A stretch of DNA of 64,000 bases, taken from positions 44,713,538 through 44,777,537 of the forward strand of contig NC_045127.1 of NCBI RefSeq assembly GCF_007655135.1, read 5' to 3'. The notes under the pieces are model-generated. The model saw only the letters and a list, made by a program, of their open reading frames with translations. It did no database searches and was not told the DNA's origin. A program made the translations under genes and the position numbers. This document shows positions 37,487 to 47,716 of the stretch, one piece after another. Numbering within the stretch: position 1 is the first letter of the stretch; every line of letters begins with the position of its first letter. Source of the stretch: Punica granatum (lineage: Eukaryota; Streptophyta; Magnoliopsida; Myrtales; Lythraceae).

Positions 37487-40400
37487 TGTCAGCACCCAAT
37501 TTTGGTCCACCGGTTTCAGAGGGGCAGAATCGTCGTTTTTTTGCCGCCCGTGAGGAAAGTATTTCCGATTAATTGCCCGAGTATTCACGACTTTTCGGAT
37601 ATAGCATATTTTCCTAATCTAGCACCAATTTTATGATTTTTCAAAAATAATACTATTTTGGGACGTTTTCAAATTTCGCGTGCATCGACGTCAATTTTTA
37701 AAATTCGGGACAAAATTCGAGATTGAAAATAATTTTATCGCGTAATATCGATCATCAAATTTTTCGAAGCGTGATGGCGGTCTCGAATTATTTTTCCGAC
37801 GTCCGATCAAGAAGACGAGATTTTTAAATTTATACGCACGTCGATTTTGAAATTCAAAAAAAAAAAAAAAAAAGTCAGCAACGGTCAGAAGTCACTGACT
37901 TCTGACCGCTGCTCCTCTTTCATCATTTATTTTCCTGTTCTTCTTCTTCCTCTTTTCTTCTTTTCTTTCTCTTTTCTTTCCTTCTTCTTCTCCCTCCTGG
38001 CAGGGACGGACCCGAGCCTCCCGCGCCGCTGCACCCGAGCCTGCCACACGCCAACTCCTCTGCACACGCCAACGTCTTCCTCTTCACACGCGAATGGATT
38101 TCGTGCACGCGATTTCTCCCTCTCTCTCTCTCCTCTCTCTCTCGATTTCGGAACAAAACCGGAAGCTCACACGAAAATGGGGGGGGGGGGGAACAGATGA
38201 AAAAAATTTCCGGGCGCTCATCGATTCTCCCGGAAAAATTCCCACAGCCCACAGCTCGATCGATTTTCATTTTCCTTCAGCTCGCCCGAAACTCCCTCAG
38301 CTCCGGCTCTCTCTTCCTCCTCTCAGCTCACGAATTCCCTCAAAAAAATTCGGAGCTCGTACCTCGCGGCGGCCGAAATCCCACAGCTCGTCCACAGACA
38401 CACACGGCCGCAGATTCTCGGCGCCCCCGAGCCATTTACCGTCGTGTCTAGGAACCTTCGGAGGGCTCGAGCCTCCCTAGCCAACGTGGAGAAGCGGCTC
38501 GAGCCGCTCGGACCGGCCTTCCTGCCGACCAGGTGTTCTTCCTCCAATCGGGTCTGCCAAACCCAGCCGGGTACCCGAATCAGCTCAGTCCACCAGCAAC
38601 TCTCGGCCCGTTCCAGGCCAGCACAGGTCCAGCAACTCTCGGCCCATTCCGGCCGAGCACTGGTCCAACAGCATCTCGGCCCATTCCAGCCCAGCTCGGC
38701 CCAGTCTGGCCCAGCAGCCTAGCGCAGCCCAGTCCAAATCCCAGCAGGCTCACTCGGCCCAATCCAGTTCAGACCGGCCCAGCCCAACTCGCCCGCCAGT
38801 TTTATTTTTTTATTTTTTTATTTACAGAATCATCCCTCAACTTCCCGAACTAGGTAAATCCTCTACTTAGTGGCATGTTTAGGGCTCATTTGCCAAATAT
38901 CTACGTTTGCTTGGATGAATATGATGTGAAATGAGTGTTATTGGATCATGTGGGTGATCGGATTCGTCGCGAACTCGATTTTACGAACTTTTCATTTAGT
39001 CTCATTTCAGTCCAGAGGACGCATTTTTATTTTTTCAGATCTGCCCCGAATTTTAAAATTGTTTCCAGTCAAGTCCCGGTCATTCTAATATCTCCATATC
39101 AGTCCTGAACTTTTCGTAATTTTTAAACCAGTCCCTGAACTTTTCGAAATCTCCAGATCAGTCCTGAACTTTTCGGAATTTTTAGATCAGTCCCTAAACT
39201 TTTTGCAATTCAAATTAGTCCCTGAATTGTTCGGAATTTTCACATTAGTCCCTGAACCTTTCGAATTTTCACATCAGTCCCTGAGCTTTTCGGAATTTGC
39301 AAATCAGTCCCTTAACTTTTCGGAATTTTCAAATCAGTCTTGAACATTTTCCAAAGACATCCGGCCCTTTCCTACTTGGATCACCGACCAACAGCGCGTG
39401 TGCCATGTTTAAATATTTTATTATTGTAATTATATGTATACGGCATGACAACGTGTGTGCTTTGCATGATTTTCCGCTTTCCATGAATCGGTGCCGTTTT
39501 ATCGATTTCGTTGATATCGTGTTTGCGTGTATGTTTGTATGTGTTTATCATGATCATGGCGGCACCGGTTATGTAAATTTGTATGTTCGCCGTGCTTGAT
39601 GTGGTGATATGCTCTTGATCTGTGCTTAAAATGCTTTATCGTTTAAATCGAAACCTCTCATGAATCGGGTTAATCATGCAAACTCGACTTAAAATTAATT
39701 TTTAAATCCTAAGGCGATCGGGAATTAGGATTCGCATCGGACGGTCCATCAATGATCGGCTCGACGGTCCGAAACCCGAATATTTAGAGCATTTGGCAAA
39801 ACATTAATTAATTTAATCAATAATTTCACTAACGGGGTAATTGGACGTTCACACGATTAATTAATTCACTTGGCCCTAATAATTTTGTACGAATTGGTAA
39901 TAAACCGGTAACACGCGTCGATAAGTTGCAAACATGCGTTGGTGCCCTTCTCAAAACTTGCAAATTTTATAAAACTCGAGACGCGTAGTTCGATGTGACA
40001 TGGATGTCTAGGAAGGACTTGCGCGTCTTGACTCGAGGCCTCACCTGATTTCAGGAAACTCAGGTCTGGACGTGGAAGTTATTCTTAGATCACTTCCGGA
40101 TAGATTAACCGATCTTTTGGCTCTTTTAGGGTTCTTGACAACCCTGGAAGGTCCAGGGGATCGGTTAGCGCCGGTCACAGGCCGAGGTGGCCCGCACCGC
40201 GTAATCTCTCTTTCCCGAAAACAATTTTTATCTCAAGGGCAAAATCGTCTTTTGCAACCTAGCGACACCCCCCTAGGGTTAGAATAAGAGAAACATGCGG
40301 TATCAGGGTAGGGATGGGCTACCTATCTAGGCGCAGGTTCATCTGCATAGCCCGCCCTATCCGACCGATGAGTTTTTGTTATTCTAGCATAGTCTCGGGT

Positions 40401-41483
40401 AGTTAGTTCGGGTGGATTAGCTCAAAATACAAATACCGAATTAATTGTATACTCGGCTAAGACAAAATGGGCAATAGTGGGATAGGCACTAGGTTTTAGG
40501 ATGTACAGGCGGAATCAATGTTTGGTAATAACCTGTAACAACCGTAGTGTCACAACATAGAACAACCCTAAAAATAACCCACAAACACAAGGCTTGACAA
40601 CAGACGTCACGTACGTCAGGTCCTCATAAAATAATGCCAAATGCGAAATACCTTCCCGAGGCGATCCTTGATCGATTCACACCTTGTACCTACTTTGTTT
40701 GTTTTAGGGTAGGATTTGTATGCCAAGATACCCCGGTTAATAATCGGTTAATTCACGTAAATTCGGCAATAACAAAATCCCGTTGTTTGCTTATTTATGC
40801 CCGTTTTGTTACATTCTTGCACTTGTTTTGTTATGCGGATCGAGCTCGATCCCTTAGGATGCGACCCATAGGGGATCCAACGCCCCACCGTAGATCACGG
40901 GGTCTACCCCCCCTAACACTGAGCGCATCTTAATTTCAATTCCGGTCTTTTCAAACCACACGGTGAGCACGAGTGGAATAATAACCGAACGCGATTCGAC
41001 CGGGATTCAGTTGCTGTAATTTGTATTTTATTTATTTGAGAGGACAATGTAAGGATTTATGTTGTACATTTATTCATGTAAGAATCCCGGTCGGAGAGTG
41101 GACGGTCGGAGTGTTCCTTCGAATTTACGGTGTCAAAACGCGTAAGATGAGCGGAACCTAATTAAGCGGTAATTAAATTAAAATGGCAAGCCTAGACAAG
41201 CTAGAGTACCGATAGGGCATGCGAGATATAGGCTCGCATGTAACAGAACCCCCGAATTCGGAACTTCGGGTTTCGCAGACCATATGCCTTAGCAATTAGG
41301 TGTACCCCGTACCCCTAGACCCGGGTAACTTGCCGGCCCTCGACCTTCGGGTCGTAAAATGGCAAGTGGCGACTCCTTCTCACGTGCGTCCGTCGCGCGT
41401 CCCCGGGAAGGTGGACACTCCCAAGCCGCGTTGCATAGGCGCGCGCACGCGTGCCCCGACGAGATGAAATTCGGGTGCGCACA
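37487..41483 (+). repeat. 5' LTR
   Basis: The 3997-bp repeat starts TGTCAG and ends GCGCACA and is nearly identical to 54212-58195. It contains a poly-A and a CT-rich leader-like zone (37855-38200), a GC-rich zone rich in 'cggcccattcc' and 'gcccag' words (38440-38790), and a run of nine short units at 39097-39351. Short open frames inside it are low-complexity and occur in both LTRs; I do not regard them as genes. Confidence 0.97.
39097..39351 (+). repeat. Short tandem units inside the 5' LTR
   Basis: About nine units of 27-33 bp repeat the theme 'atcagtccctgaacttttcg' plus a T/A-rich spacer. The units have drifted apart, but both LTRs carry the same drifted order (55808-56062 in the 3' LTR). 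The repeat therefore predates this insertion. Confidence 0.8.
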
Positions 41484-41486
41484 GCT

Positions 41487-41504
41487 TGGCGACTCCACTG
41501 GGGA
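41487..41504 (+). promoter_or_regulatory. Primer-binding site for minus-strand DNA synthesis
   Basis: The 18 bases starting TGGCGACTCC lie three bases after the 5' LTR and begin with TGG, complementary to the CCA end of a tRNA. Ogre/Tat elements are known to use tRNA-Arg. The sequence seems compatible with a plant tRNA-Arg, but I could not compare it with tRNA genes. Confidence 0.8.
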
Positions 41505-42064
41505 CACTTAGAGGGTTCGGGCTCGTTCCCGCTTGCTTTGTTTGCTTGTTTATTTACCGCTTTCCGCATTTCCCGCTTATCTACTTAACGCACTTTTATT
41601 TCCCGCACATGCATTGCATATCATACTAGCTTCTAGGTACCTATGGGTCGCGTCCCACGACCGGTAATAGGAGCATAGGTTAGATAGGGGTTCGAAGTAG
41701 GGGTACGGCGCGCAGTTCGACTGCCGTTTAGGCCTTGAAAAGAATCCCGCTCGGTTTCAAGGAATTAACACCCTTGAGTCGAGAGCCCCCATCCTTACGT
41801 AGCACGGTCCCTGTAGCACTAAAACCATGCATTCTGCAGGAGCTTCATGCCATCCTCCAACTCGGCTTCAACGACAGTCCATTGAGTCGGCCTGCGCGCC
41901 ATTTGAGTCTTTTCCAATTTCGAGAGACATGTACATACACCTTGTAATTCAATTAAGCCGTGGGCATTTACATTTCCGCATGCATACATCATATAATTTT
42001 CAAAATTAGGGTGTCACTCGCATTGATGAGTCCTAAGTCGATTTTCCTTTCATCTTGGTAAGGG
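41505..42064 (+). other. Leader of the retrotransposon between PBS and ORF1
   Basis: This untranslated leader shows no long open frame. In a retroelement it would carry packaging signals. I see no strong hairpin by eye. Confidence 0.5.
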
Positions 42065-43555
42065 ATGTCGCGCCCGGCCTCCTTTCCGCGCCTCGACAGG
42101 ATCACACCACCACTGGACGAAATCAACCGCATATGGATAAGCCTGCGCCGAATTGATCAGGACTACATCACCACCTTCGTCGGAGATGTACCTCTGTTGT
42201 CCGCTCGTCGGGTAGACTGGAATTTTCTCGGAGCTGCTGTAACGTTTTGGGATCCAGCACACGCCGTCTTCAACATCCAGGGCACCGAGCTCGCGCCTAC
42301 TATTGAGGAGTATAGGACCCTCATCGGCCGGACCACAGTCACTCACGGAATTATGGAGCCTAATTTCCAGACTACTCGACCAGTTCTAGTTTCGCGCCTA
42401 CTCGGGGTGCAAAGGTCTTCGCTGCAGGCCGAACTCGCATATTCCGGCGGTACAGAGATAATAACTGCGAAACTACTCCGTTTTATCGATTCACAATCAC
42501 GCGTGGTCCGAGGGGATCTTTTCCAAAAGAATTTGTGTCATGCAGTTTTACTTTTGATTTTTGGGACTCTTTTATTCCCTCGCGCAGCTGATCGTATAGA
42601 CGCAACTTTAGCTAGCGTCGTCCTCCAAGTGGTCGGAGGCCGCGAGTATGAGGTAGGCCTAGTGGCCGAGACTATCCGGTCCCTCGACCGCATCACACGA
42701 ACAGCTGATCGTAGGTTGAGAGGGTCCCCAATCCTCTTACAAATGTGGCTTCAAAGTCATGCAAACCCCTTCGGTCTCGTGAGGCCAGTCCTGTTTTTCA
42801 GTCGCTCGGGGTCGATCATTTCGCAGTTATTATCTCTGATACGTGTGGAAGAACGCAAGGTTTCCGAGTGGATCAAGATTTTTCGCGAAATACCACCTAG
42901 GGGCTTTAAGTGGCGAGCCGCGTGGATGCCACCCGGACCCGCAGCCCTTAGGTGCCCTGATTTTAACGGAGTACCACTCGTGAGTCATGCGGGGTCCACC
43001 ACATATTTTCCGGCACGAGTGATGAGGCAGTTTGGCAGCCTGCAGACAGTCCCCGAGGACACGGCACGGGCTAAATTCGAACACACTTGGCGGGAGGATC
43101 AGACATCCGTGGATCGCCAAAGAGACATCGAACGGGTTTTGGACGCGTGGCGAACCGTGGTCATCGAGCGTCCGTATTTCCCCGAGCATCCAACCCTTGA
43201 AGAACAGGATTTCCAGGCTACCGAGGAATATGTCCTCCGTTTCTATCGGTGGGGTCCTACAGCACACGAGGATCTCGCCGACTCTCCACGAGCTGAAGAT
43301 AACGGACCAACGGGAGCGTCTTTCACCCCGAACGTGGCCATTCAAGCAGAGCTTGCTAACCTCAGGGCCGAGAGAGATCACCTTCGTCGGGAAGTCGCAG
43401 AGAAAGACGAGCAGCTTGTGGATCAACGACAATTACAGAGAGAGCTCGCCCAGGCCCGCGCCGAGCTGCAGAGGCGCGAACAGGAGCTGGCACGAGCGAA
43501 TGTCGCCTTGGAGAGGTTCAGGAAGAGAGCCCGTGGAGGTCCACGCACCCCTTAG
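42065..43555 (+). CDS. Retrotransposon ORF1 (DUF7745-like, with C-terminal coiled coil)
   Basis: This 496-aa open frame lies upstream of gag, where Ogre-type elements carry an additional ORF1 of unknown function. The first half contains the phrases LGAAVTFWDP, FNIQGTELAPT and EEYRTLIGR, which I associate with the plant-retroelement domain DUF7745. The middle has DRRLRGSPILLQMWLQSH. Residues about 425-490 form a charged heptad-like helix (LRAERDHLRREVAEKDEQL and so on), a probable coiled coil, followed by a basic tail. The frame is intact from ATG to stop, unlike gag. Function is unknown; oligomerisation or RNA binding would fit the coiled coil and basic end. About 310 bp of noncoding sequence separates it from gag. 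Confidence 0.85.
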   Translation: MSRPASFPRLDRITPPLDEINRIWISLRRIDQDYITTFVGDVPLLSARRVDWNFLGAAVTFWDPAHAVFNIQGTELAPTIEEYRTLIGRTTVTHGIMEPNFQTTRPVLVSRLLGVQRSSLQAELAYSGGTEIITAKLLRFIDSQSRVVRGDLFQKNLCHAVLLLIFGTLLFPRAADRIDATLASVVLQVVGGREYEVGLVAETIRSLDRITRTADRRLRGSPILLQMWLQSHANPFGLVRPVLFFSRSGSIISQLLSLIRVEERKVSEWIKIFREIPPRGFKWRAAWMPPGPAALRCPDFNGVPLVSHAGSTTYFPARVMRQFGSLQTVPEDTARAKFEHTWREDQTSVDRQRDIERVLDAWRTVVIERPYFPEHPTLEEQDFQATEEYVLRFYRWGPTAHEDLADSPRAEDNGPTGASFTPNVAIQAELANLRAERDHLRREVAEKDEQLVDQRQLQRELAQARAELQRREQELARANVALERFRKRARGGPRTP

Positions 43556-43868
43556 GATAGACGCCTCCACCAGGCCCTCACCTGAATCGGTGCTCTCCAC
43601 GGCAACAGTCACTCGCACCCTGAGCGCGGTGGAAGAACGATTTAGGGCTTGTTTTTAATTGCATTGTATCTTAGAAACCTTTTGAATCAATGCGAGTGAC
43701 AACATTAGTTTTCAAATCCATGCATCTCATGCACGTCATCCCCTTATTTATTATGTCACACGTTTTTATTTTTAGAACGTAACTCGTTTGCGTAGATATT
43801 TACACACTTGTTAATACAGGTAACCATAACTGGCGCCACACCGTTATCTCACTCGTCTGCAATCGAAG

Positions 43869-45940
43869 ATGGCACAGAACAATCAGCTTGCTAGCTCCGA
43901 GGAGAACACTCCACCGACGCCGGTTTATTATCAACCGTCCATGACTCAAGCACTGCCACCACTAACTCCTGCAGGCGCACCCCCGGTACACTCGGGAGAA
44001 ATCCCGCCACCAGTCCCAACATCGGAAGCCCAAGCACCGTCCACCTCTACAGAGGGTGCGGCCCGCATCGTCGCACTGCGGCCCGCATCGTCGCACTGGA
44101 AGGCGATATCTCCACATTAAGGGGCACGGTCAATCAGATGGCTGCCGACATGGCCGAGCTCATGGCCCTACTCAGAGCTCCAAACCGCACCTCCTCGAAC
44201 TCTACTCCGCCTCCGGGGTACGGGCCAACAGTTGACCCAAACCCTTGGGTCCCGCCGACCCATGCTTCGGAAGGTATTGAAGCGCCTGCGATACACGCAC
44301 CGGCGAGCCTCCCAGCTAACGTCCCTCCGCCATCGGTGACTCTCCCGGCAGCCATTCCTCTTCCACCGTCGAACCCGACTACTCTAGTACCGCCGCCGAT
44401 GTCCATACCGGTTCCGGCACCGGTTTACGCGGCTCCTCCGCCGATGGTCTTCCAGGCACAGAGCCCCCACGCTCCTGCTCACACAGCCGAGCCTGTCCCC
44501 TTCCAAGCTCCACAACCCCACATCAGCTTTTCTTACCCAACTCTACCTCCCCTAAACATTCCCATCCCTGAACCGGGCACGCCAACCCAGGCTGTCCCCA
44601 TAGCTCCACCGACAAACTTTCTCCCGGAAATGGGGACTGAGCAGGAGCAGAGATTGAAGAAGATGGAAGAGAACATCAAAGCCTTACAATCAGGTGGTCC
44701 TCGCCTCGATGCCGGCGATTGCGATTGGAGTCTTTTTCCGGGTATGCGGCTACCCCCGAAGATTAAGGTGCCTGAATTCCAAAGGTACCATGGCACTACC
44801 GACCCCCGTCACCATCTCCGTCACTACAGGGGAAAGATGCTGCAGTACTGGGACTACGAAGAGTTCGTCATCCACACGTTCCAGGACAGTTTGGCGGGAG
44901 CGGCTCTTGATTGGTACATGTCACTGAAAGCCGCGGATATCCCTACATGGACGGACCTTTCGGGCAAATTCATCGACCAGTACAAGTACTGTGCAGAAAC
45001 GCCCCCGACCCTGTTGGAGCTCAGTACAATGGAGATGGCCGAGGATCAGGGCTTCGAGGCCTACGCAGTAAAGTGGAGGGCTAGAGCGGCGAAACATGTC
45101 CCCCCGATCAGTGAGGCGCAGCAGATCCAATTATTCCACTCTACCCTCAAAGGGGCCTACTACTTGCACCTGTTGGCTCACACGTCTTCGTTCTCCAACC
45201 TTATCGACGCCGGGAAGAAGCTTGATATCGGCGTTAAGCTCGGCAAGATAGAAGGACCGGCCGAGAAGAAAGAGGGAGAGTCCTCGAAGAAGGTTGCTAC
45301 TGGGACACCCTCCGCGGGAAACAGGAGAGGAAAAGACGCGTCCGTCAATGCTGTTAACTCAGGGCGCCAAGCCCCCCAACAGTATTCCATCAATTACACG
45401 CCCGCACCACCGACCACTCAGGCGTATGCCCCACCTCCGGTGCATTATCAGCAGCAACTCCCAGCGCAACAAGTATATTATTCCGCCCCGCCGGCCTCCT
45501 TTCCGTTGCCGGCCCCGCACAATTACGTCCCTATTCCCCCTCCGATCCAACAAAGCAGGCCTCCGGCTTCGAGAACTCCTCAGCCGGTGCAACGGGCTCC
45601 GGCCCCGCAGGACCAACAAAGCACTGCGCCGCGGCGCAGACAATTCACACCCCTTCCGGCCCCGCTCTCCCACATATACCGGCAACTCCTCGCAGGCAAT
45701 AGGATTAAATCAGTAGCGCCTAACCCCGATTTCGACCCCACCATTCAGGATCAGAGTCGGCACTGCGAGTACCATCAGGGCGCACCCGGTCACACCACCG
45801 ACGATTGTTGGAAGCTGCGGGAGAAGATCCAAGCTATGATTGATGGCAAACAACTCACGTTCAACGCCGTCAAACTCCGAACGTGCAAGTTAATCCTCTT
45901 CCCGATCACGGGTCAAGCTCGGGACCCAGCATTAACATGA
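43869..45940 (+). pseudogene. gag: gag, split by frame-disrupting changes
   Basis: Gag forms the retroelement particle and binds its RNA. The coding sequence starts at ATG 43869 and runs 83 codons before a stop at 44118-44120. The correct frame continues as a 600-codon frame (44138-45940). A 20-bp tandem duplication at 44058-44097 accounts exactly for the frame change between the two. The product has a long proline-rich N-terminal half, a capsid-like core (CDWSLFPGMRLPPK, FIDQYKY and a nearby SLAGAALDWY), a second proline/glutamine-rich linker and a zinc-knuckle-like segment of C-X2-H-X5-H-X4-C spacing (HCEYHQGAPGHTTDDC, about 45760-45810). The last 25 or so codons leave the frame of the protease that follows. 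As it stands, this copy cannot make a full-length Gag from one frame. Confidence 0.85.
44058..44097 (+). repeat. 20-bp tandem duplication that shifts the gag frame
   Basis: The 20-mer starting 'gcggcccgca' occurs twice back to back (44058-44077 and 44078-44097) with no mismatch. Because 20 is not a multiple of three, it moves the reading frame by two. The frame of the upstream gag ATG (43869) and that of the downstream body (44138) differ by exactly this amount. Confidence 0.93.
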
Positions 45941-47508
45941 TCAGTGTTTGCGCCATAGGGGAGTACGAGACCGGGCAGGAGCCATCCGCCCCGTTCGTAA
46001 TCGAATATGTGCCTGCGGAAACCGGTATAGGGTACGCGGGGTTTGATGCCACGCCCGCCCCATTCGTGATAGATGTCCCCGCACGAGAGCCATATCAAGA
46101 TAGCAAGGTTCCGTGGACCTACGAAGGGAGTGTCGGGAACCTCGAGCGTCAATTCAGCGTCATGGGCGTGACGCGCTCGGGACGAGTGTATGAAAACCCG
46201 GAGGTCGCGAACAAAGGAAAGGCGCCTGCTGCGACATTAGGAATCGCCCCGGAAGCTACGCCGATCCCACAAAAGAAGGTGACCGAAGAGGAAGCCGAGG
46301 CTTTTATGAAGATCATCAAGGCAAGCGAGTATAAGGTTGTTGAACAAATGGGCAAGTCTCCGGCCCACATTTCACTACTCGCCCTTCTCTTAAGTTCGGA
46401 GCCACATCGTGAAGCGCTCCTGAAGGTCCTGACGGCGGCACAGGTCCCCAAGGAGACGGCTCCAGATCTCATTGAAGAAACCGTTGGTTCGATATTCTCC
46501 AACAATATTTCATTCTCGGATGACGAGCTTCCCTCCGAAGGGTACGCACACTCGCGGGCGTTGCACATCGTCTGTAAGTGCAATAACTTCGTGGTAGGCC
46601 GGGTCATGATCGACAATGGTTCGGCTCTCAATGTATGCCCTTTTTCCACCCTGAAGCAGATGAATGTGGATCTGAATCGTATTCGTCCAAGCAAGACAGC
46701 GGTTCGAGCCTTCGATGGCTCGCGGAGAGAGGTGAACGGAGAGATCGACCTTCTGATCGAGGTAGGTCCATGTTCATTCAATGTCACTTTTCAGGTGCTC
46801 GACATCCCCAATGCCTTCAGCTTGCTGCTCGGGAGGCCATGGATCCATTTTGCGGGCGCAGTCCCCTCCACCTTGCACCAAAAGCTTAAGTTCATCGTGG
46901 AAGAGCGACTCATCACGGTCAAAGGTGAGGAGGACTATGCGATTTATAAGGAGACGGCTGTCCCCTATATCAGTATTGGGGACGATCAGAACCTCCCCTT
47001 CCATTCGTTCGACACCATCTCCGTCATCCGAGACTACGGAAAGGCCGGTCCGTCCCGCGCCGACCGCATGGTGGGGAAGATCTTGCTGCGCCATAATTAC
47101 ATTCCGGGTTCCGGACTCGGAGCACGTGGGCAAGGGATCAACCGCCCAATCGAGATCGAAGAGTACAAGAACAGGAGGGGACTCGGTTTTCGCCCTTCCT
47201 GCCACGAGATTATTGAAGCCCGTAGAGGCAAGCGCCTCCACCGTCTCGCAGCGTACTACGGGAAGATCAACAGGGGCACCCCAGTTCCGCCACTCTCCCA
47301 CTTCTTTTCAGGATCACAGCACATCGTCGGAGGTACTCTTGACGGCCCCTCCTCGGATTTAGACGACGCGCTTGTCGATCTGCCAGGCATATACGCCGTC
47401 ACCGAGGAGACTCCTTCAGGGGTCTACATCCGCCTCGCGCAGGAGAATGAGGAGCTCAACAACTGGACCTCAGTCCCGCGCTACTCGGCTGTAATCGCCG
47501 ATGTGTAA
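45883..47508 (+). CDS. Retrotransposon protease region with G-patch-like segment
   Basis: This frame follows gag and overlaps its end, offset by -1. It is open from 45844 and has no ATG near its start, so it was probably translated as a continuation of gag. The aspartic protease lies around residues 230-330: the active-site strand reads MIDNGSALN (DNG in place of the usual DSG/DTG), followed by ALNVCPFSTL and, about 70 residues on, the LLGRPW strand typical of retropepsins. Residues about 395-440 form a glycine-rich stretch (GSGLGARGQG, then RRGLGF) that resembles a G-patch RNA-binding motif. The frame ends at a stop that overlaps a GTAAGG donor-like sequence, consistent with the intron listed at 47505-47715. 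Confidence 0.82.
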   Translation: MQVNPLPDHGSSSGPSINMISVCAIGEYETGQEPSAPFVIEYVPAETGIGYAGFDATPAPFVIDVPAREPYQDSKVPWTYEGSVGNLERQFSVMGVTRSGRVYENPEVANKGKAPAATLGIAPEATPIPQKKVTEEEAEAFMKIIKASEYKVVEQMGKSPAHISLLALLLSSEPHREALLKVLTAAQVPKETAPDLIEETVGSIFSNNISFSDDELPSEGYAHSRALHIVCKCNNFVVGRVMIDNGSALNVCPFSTLKQMNVDLNRIRPSKTAVRAFDGSRREVNGEIDLLIEVGPCSFNVTFQVLDIPNAFSLLLGRPWIHFAGAVPSTLHQKLKFIVEERLITVKGEEDYAIYKETAVPYISIGDDQNLPFHSFDTISVIRDYGKAGPSRADRMVGKILLRHNYIPGSGLGARGQGINRPIEIEEYKNRRGLGFRPSCHEIIEARRGKRLHRLAAYYGKINRGTPVPPLSHFFSGSQHIVGGTLDGPSSDLDDALVDLPGIYAVTEETPSGVYIRLAQENEELNNWTSVPRYSAVIADV

Positions 47509-47715
47509 GGCTATCTTTGTAGACGATGTTTCCCGCGTGTCGGCAAAGTCATAAGCCACACGACGGAAGAGGGGTTTTTGTTATGGCATCAATGTTCCCA
47601 CCTTCAATGAAATCCCTACATGCATTTTTGAATTCTCGTGTCTCCTTCGTTTCCTTCTCTCTTACTCATTCGCAGCACTTTAAATATTTCTAAGACGACT
47701 CGTTTAAATTTCCAG
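47505..47715 (+). other. Candidate 211-bp intron between protease and reverse transcriptase
   Basis: The donor is GTAAGG at 47505 and the acceptor is TTTCCAG ending at 47715. The upstream exon ends two bases into a codon and the downstream frame needs exactly one base before its first full codon at 47717, so removal keeps the frame. The polymerase frame has a stop at 47705-47707, inside the intron, and no ATG near its start. Ogre elements are known to carry a spliced intron between protease and reverse transcriptase. Splicing itself is inferred, not seen. Confidence 0.75.
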
Positions 47716-47716
47716 G

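Noticed and set aside
38094..38853. Open frames of 84-128 codons in the LTRs
   Set aside because: They are low-complexity (proline, serine, arginine) and arise from CT-rich and 'gcccag' repeats. They occur in both LTRs with frame-shifting length differences.
46149..46787. 212-codon minus-strand frame in the protease ORF
   Set aside because: It is a shadow of the sense-strand protease frame, as are the other antisense frames across 42-51 kb.
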